In this document: positions 13,111 to 14,335 of the stretch, one piece after another | Position numbering within the stretch: the first letter of the stretch is position 1 | How the letters are laid out: each line of letters opens with the position of its first letter | Assembly (NCBI GenBank): GCA_030426705.1 | Contig: JAUHXW010000036.1 | Coordinates: 1 to 14,335, forward strand | Length of the DNA stretch: 14,335 bases | Direction of reading: 5' to 3' | Source of the DNA: Gammaproteobacteria bacterium | GTDB taxonomy: Bacteria; Pseudomonadota; Gammaproteobacteria; Xanthomonadales; Marinicellaceae | Translations under genes and position numbers: made by a program | The notes under the pieces: generated by a model | What the model was told of the DNA's origin: nothing | What the model saw: only the letters and a program-made list of their open reading frames with translations | The model's database searches: none

Positions 13111-14335
13111 TTATTCAAAATCATCCATAAAGATCAAATCAGATATGGTTTCACACATGCCCGCTGTCTGCACATTGGTTACCGACACTTCATCAATAAA
13201 CCAACCATCACCAGACACCGCACCATCACTTGAATAGCTGAAGCGCAAAATCACCTGATCGCCTTGATAAGCCGATAAATCCATGGTGTGTTGCTGCCAG
13301 CCAGCTGAATTCCCTGAGAATGCCGGGGTGCCAGTTGGGTAGTCACAGGCATCAGACGAACTTCTGAACGTATCTGGATAAGCTGGCGACAACGCCGGTT
13401 GATTGAAGTTTTCACCATCCGTGCTGATTTCTACCACCCCACCATCCCAACGTTCCTCAATGTCATAAAGTGTCTGGAAACTCAATTGAGAATTCTCGCC
13501 CAGGGTTAATTCCAAGGGTTCAGAAACCAAACGATTACAGATGTTATGACCGTCTTGAGACCAATAACTTCTTTCACCTGAATACACCTGTTGTGTATCT
13601 AATTCCCAACCAAGATGCCGGGCAATGTTCTGCCCCAGACCGGTATCCCCGGTTTCTGCTCCCACAGACCAGGTGCCGTTGCTCAATGGACCTGACGCTT
13701 TATTGAACAGCTTCAATTGATTGTGCTCAAATTGACCATTGCCAACGTCTTTGGCCTGTACCAGGTAGTAATAGTTCTGATCATGTATCACATCGTAATC
13801 AATCCATTGTGTTGAATTCACATCAACTTTAACCAGATTGTCCATACCAGGAACAAACGCCGGATCCGTGGATTTATAAACATTGTATGTTAATTCAGAC
13901 CCACAATAAGAACTGCCTGCATTCCACTGTAAACTCAAGCTACAGGCTGAACCATTGTTGTTAATTACTTCACCTAATCCGGTAAAACTCGGCTCTGCGG
14001 TACACATGCCCGTGGTTTGCGCTTCACTACAAACACTTCTTTCTGATTCACAAGTGCCTTCAGCATTGACTTTAACCACTTTATAACCATTTTTCACCAA
14101 ACCGGATGCGGCGTCATCAAAATACGATTCAGAGGTGATCTGATCAGCAATTTGCACAAAGTTATCCGCATTACAACCACCTTCAGACCGATAAATCTTA
14201 TAACTTTCACCAGCTGCCAAAGTATCATTCCAGCTTAAACTGATGCTGTTATCACCATTGGCTTGTGCTACGAGACTGGTTGGTGCTGCCACTTGTGGAC
14301 AGAGCATGGGCCCAAGGATAAATAATCCACCTGAA
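13111..14335 (-). CDS. C-terminal part of a large secreted multidomain protein, cut by window edge
   Basis: The frame is open to the window end (about 407 residues visible). The first visible Met (14307) lies inside the frame and is probably not the start. From that Met, residues 8-95 look like a fibronectin-III module (SISLSWND, YKIYRSEGGC). Residues 103-205 look like a second (LSLQWNAG, YNVYKSTDP, YYYLVQAKD). Residues 210-380 look like a MAM/immune-inhibitor-A-type beta-sandwich (LSFQTLYDIEERWDGGVVEIST, WQQHTMDLSAYQGDQVILRF, GDGWFIDEVSV). Linkers QTTGMC and QTAGMC recur after the second and last modules. The end ISDLIFMDDFE resembles a short C-terminal motif of exported proteins in Lysobacterales-like bacteria. 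Such tails often sit on secreted S8 or metallo-peptidases, but no catalytic domain is in view. Confidence 0.75.
   Translation of the reverse strand, partial: SGGLFILGPMLCPQVAAPTSLVAQANGDNSISLSWNDTLAAGESYKIYRSEGGCNADNFVQIADQITSESYFDDAASGLVKNGYKVVKVNAEGTCESERSVCSEAQTTGMCTAEPSFTGLGEVINNNGSACSLSLQWNAGSSYCGSELTYNVYKSTDPAFVPGMDNLVKVDVNSTQWIDYDVIHDQNYYYLVQAKDVGNGQFEHNQLKLFNKASGPLSNGTWSVGAETGDTGLGQNIARHLGWELDTQQVYSGERSYWSQDGHNICNRLVSEPLELTLGENSQLSFQTLYDIEERWDGGVVEISTDGENFNQPALSPAYPDTFRSSSDACDYPTGTPAFSGNSAGWQQHTMDLSAYQGDQVILRFSYSSDGAVSGDGWFIDEVSVTNVQTAGMCETISDLIFMDDFE

Overview
The window looks like chromosome of a gammaproteobacterium. It holds the yceD-rpmF-plsX-fabH-fabD-fabG-acpP-fabF order of that class, followed by pabB and pabC. 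The PIAGT-type PabB and the secreted-protein tail ending IFMDDFE suggest a Lysobacterales/Marinicella-like lineage. That placement rests on gene order and recalled protein motifs, not on a phylogeny.

Positions 1-7574, minus strand, read right to left: yceD, rpmF, plsX, fabH, fabD, fabG, acpP, fabF, pabB and the start of pabC. This is one long cluster for type II fatty acid synthesis: PlsX links acyl-ACP to phospholipid synthesis, FabD and FabH start chains, FabG and FabF elongate them, and AcpP carries them. It is joined to p-aminobenzoate (folate) synthesis. Spacing is tight except at three places. Hairpins lie after rpmF and after acpP, and a promoter-like segment lies before acpP, so the expression level may be reset there. 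fabD is broken: about 59 bases are missing around 4375 and the two halves are in different frames.

Positions 7575-8857 hold a single plus-strand gene for a predicted tail-anchored protein of unknown function. It is flanked by AT-rich intergenic DNA that carries tandem repeats, hairpins and a diverged inverted-repeat pair (about 7814-7852 and 8677-8715) bracketing the gene.

Positions 8858-11119, plus strand: an AmpD-like amidase, TesB thioesterase and a YitT-family membrane protein, each overlapping the next by a few bases, so probably one translationally coupled operon. Its end overlaps by 9 bp the end of a convergent minus-strand unit (13037-11111): a secreted NTR/TIMP-like protein whose stop overlaps the start of an NhaC-type antiporter. 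The right edge (13111-14335, minus) is the C-terminal part of a large secreted protein with fibronectin-III-like modules and a beta-sandwich domain, cut by the window end. No rRNA, tRNA, CRISPR array or transposase gene was seen.
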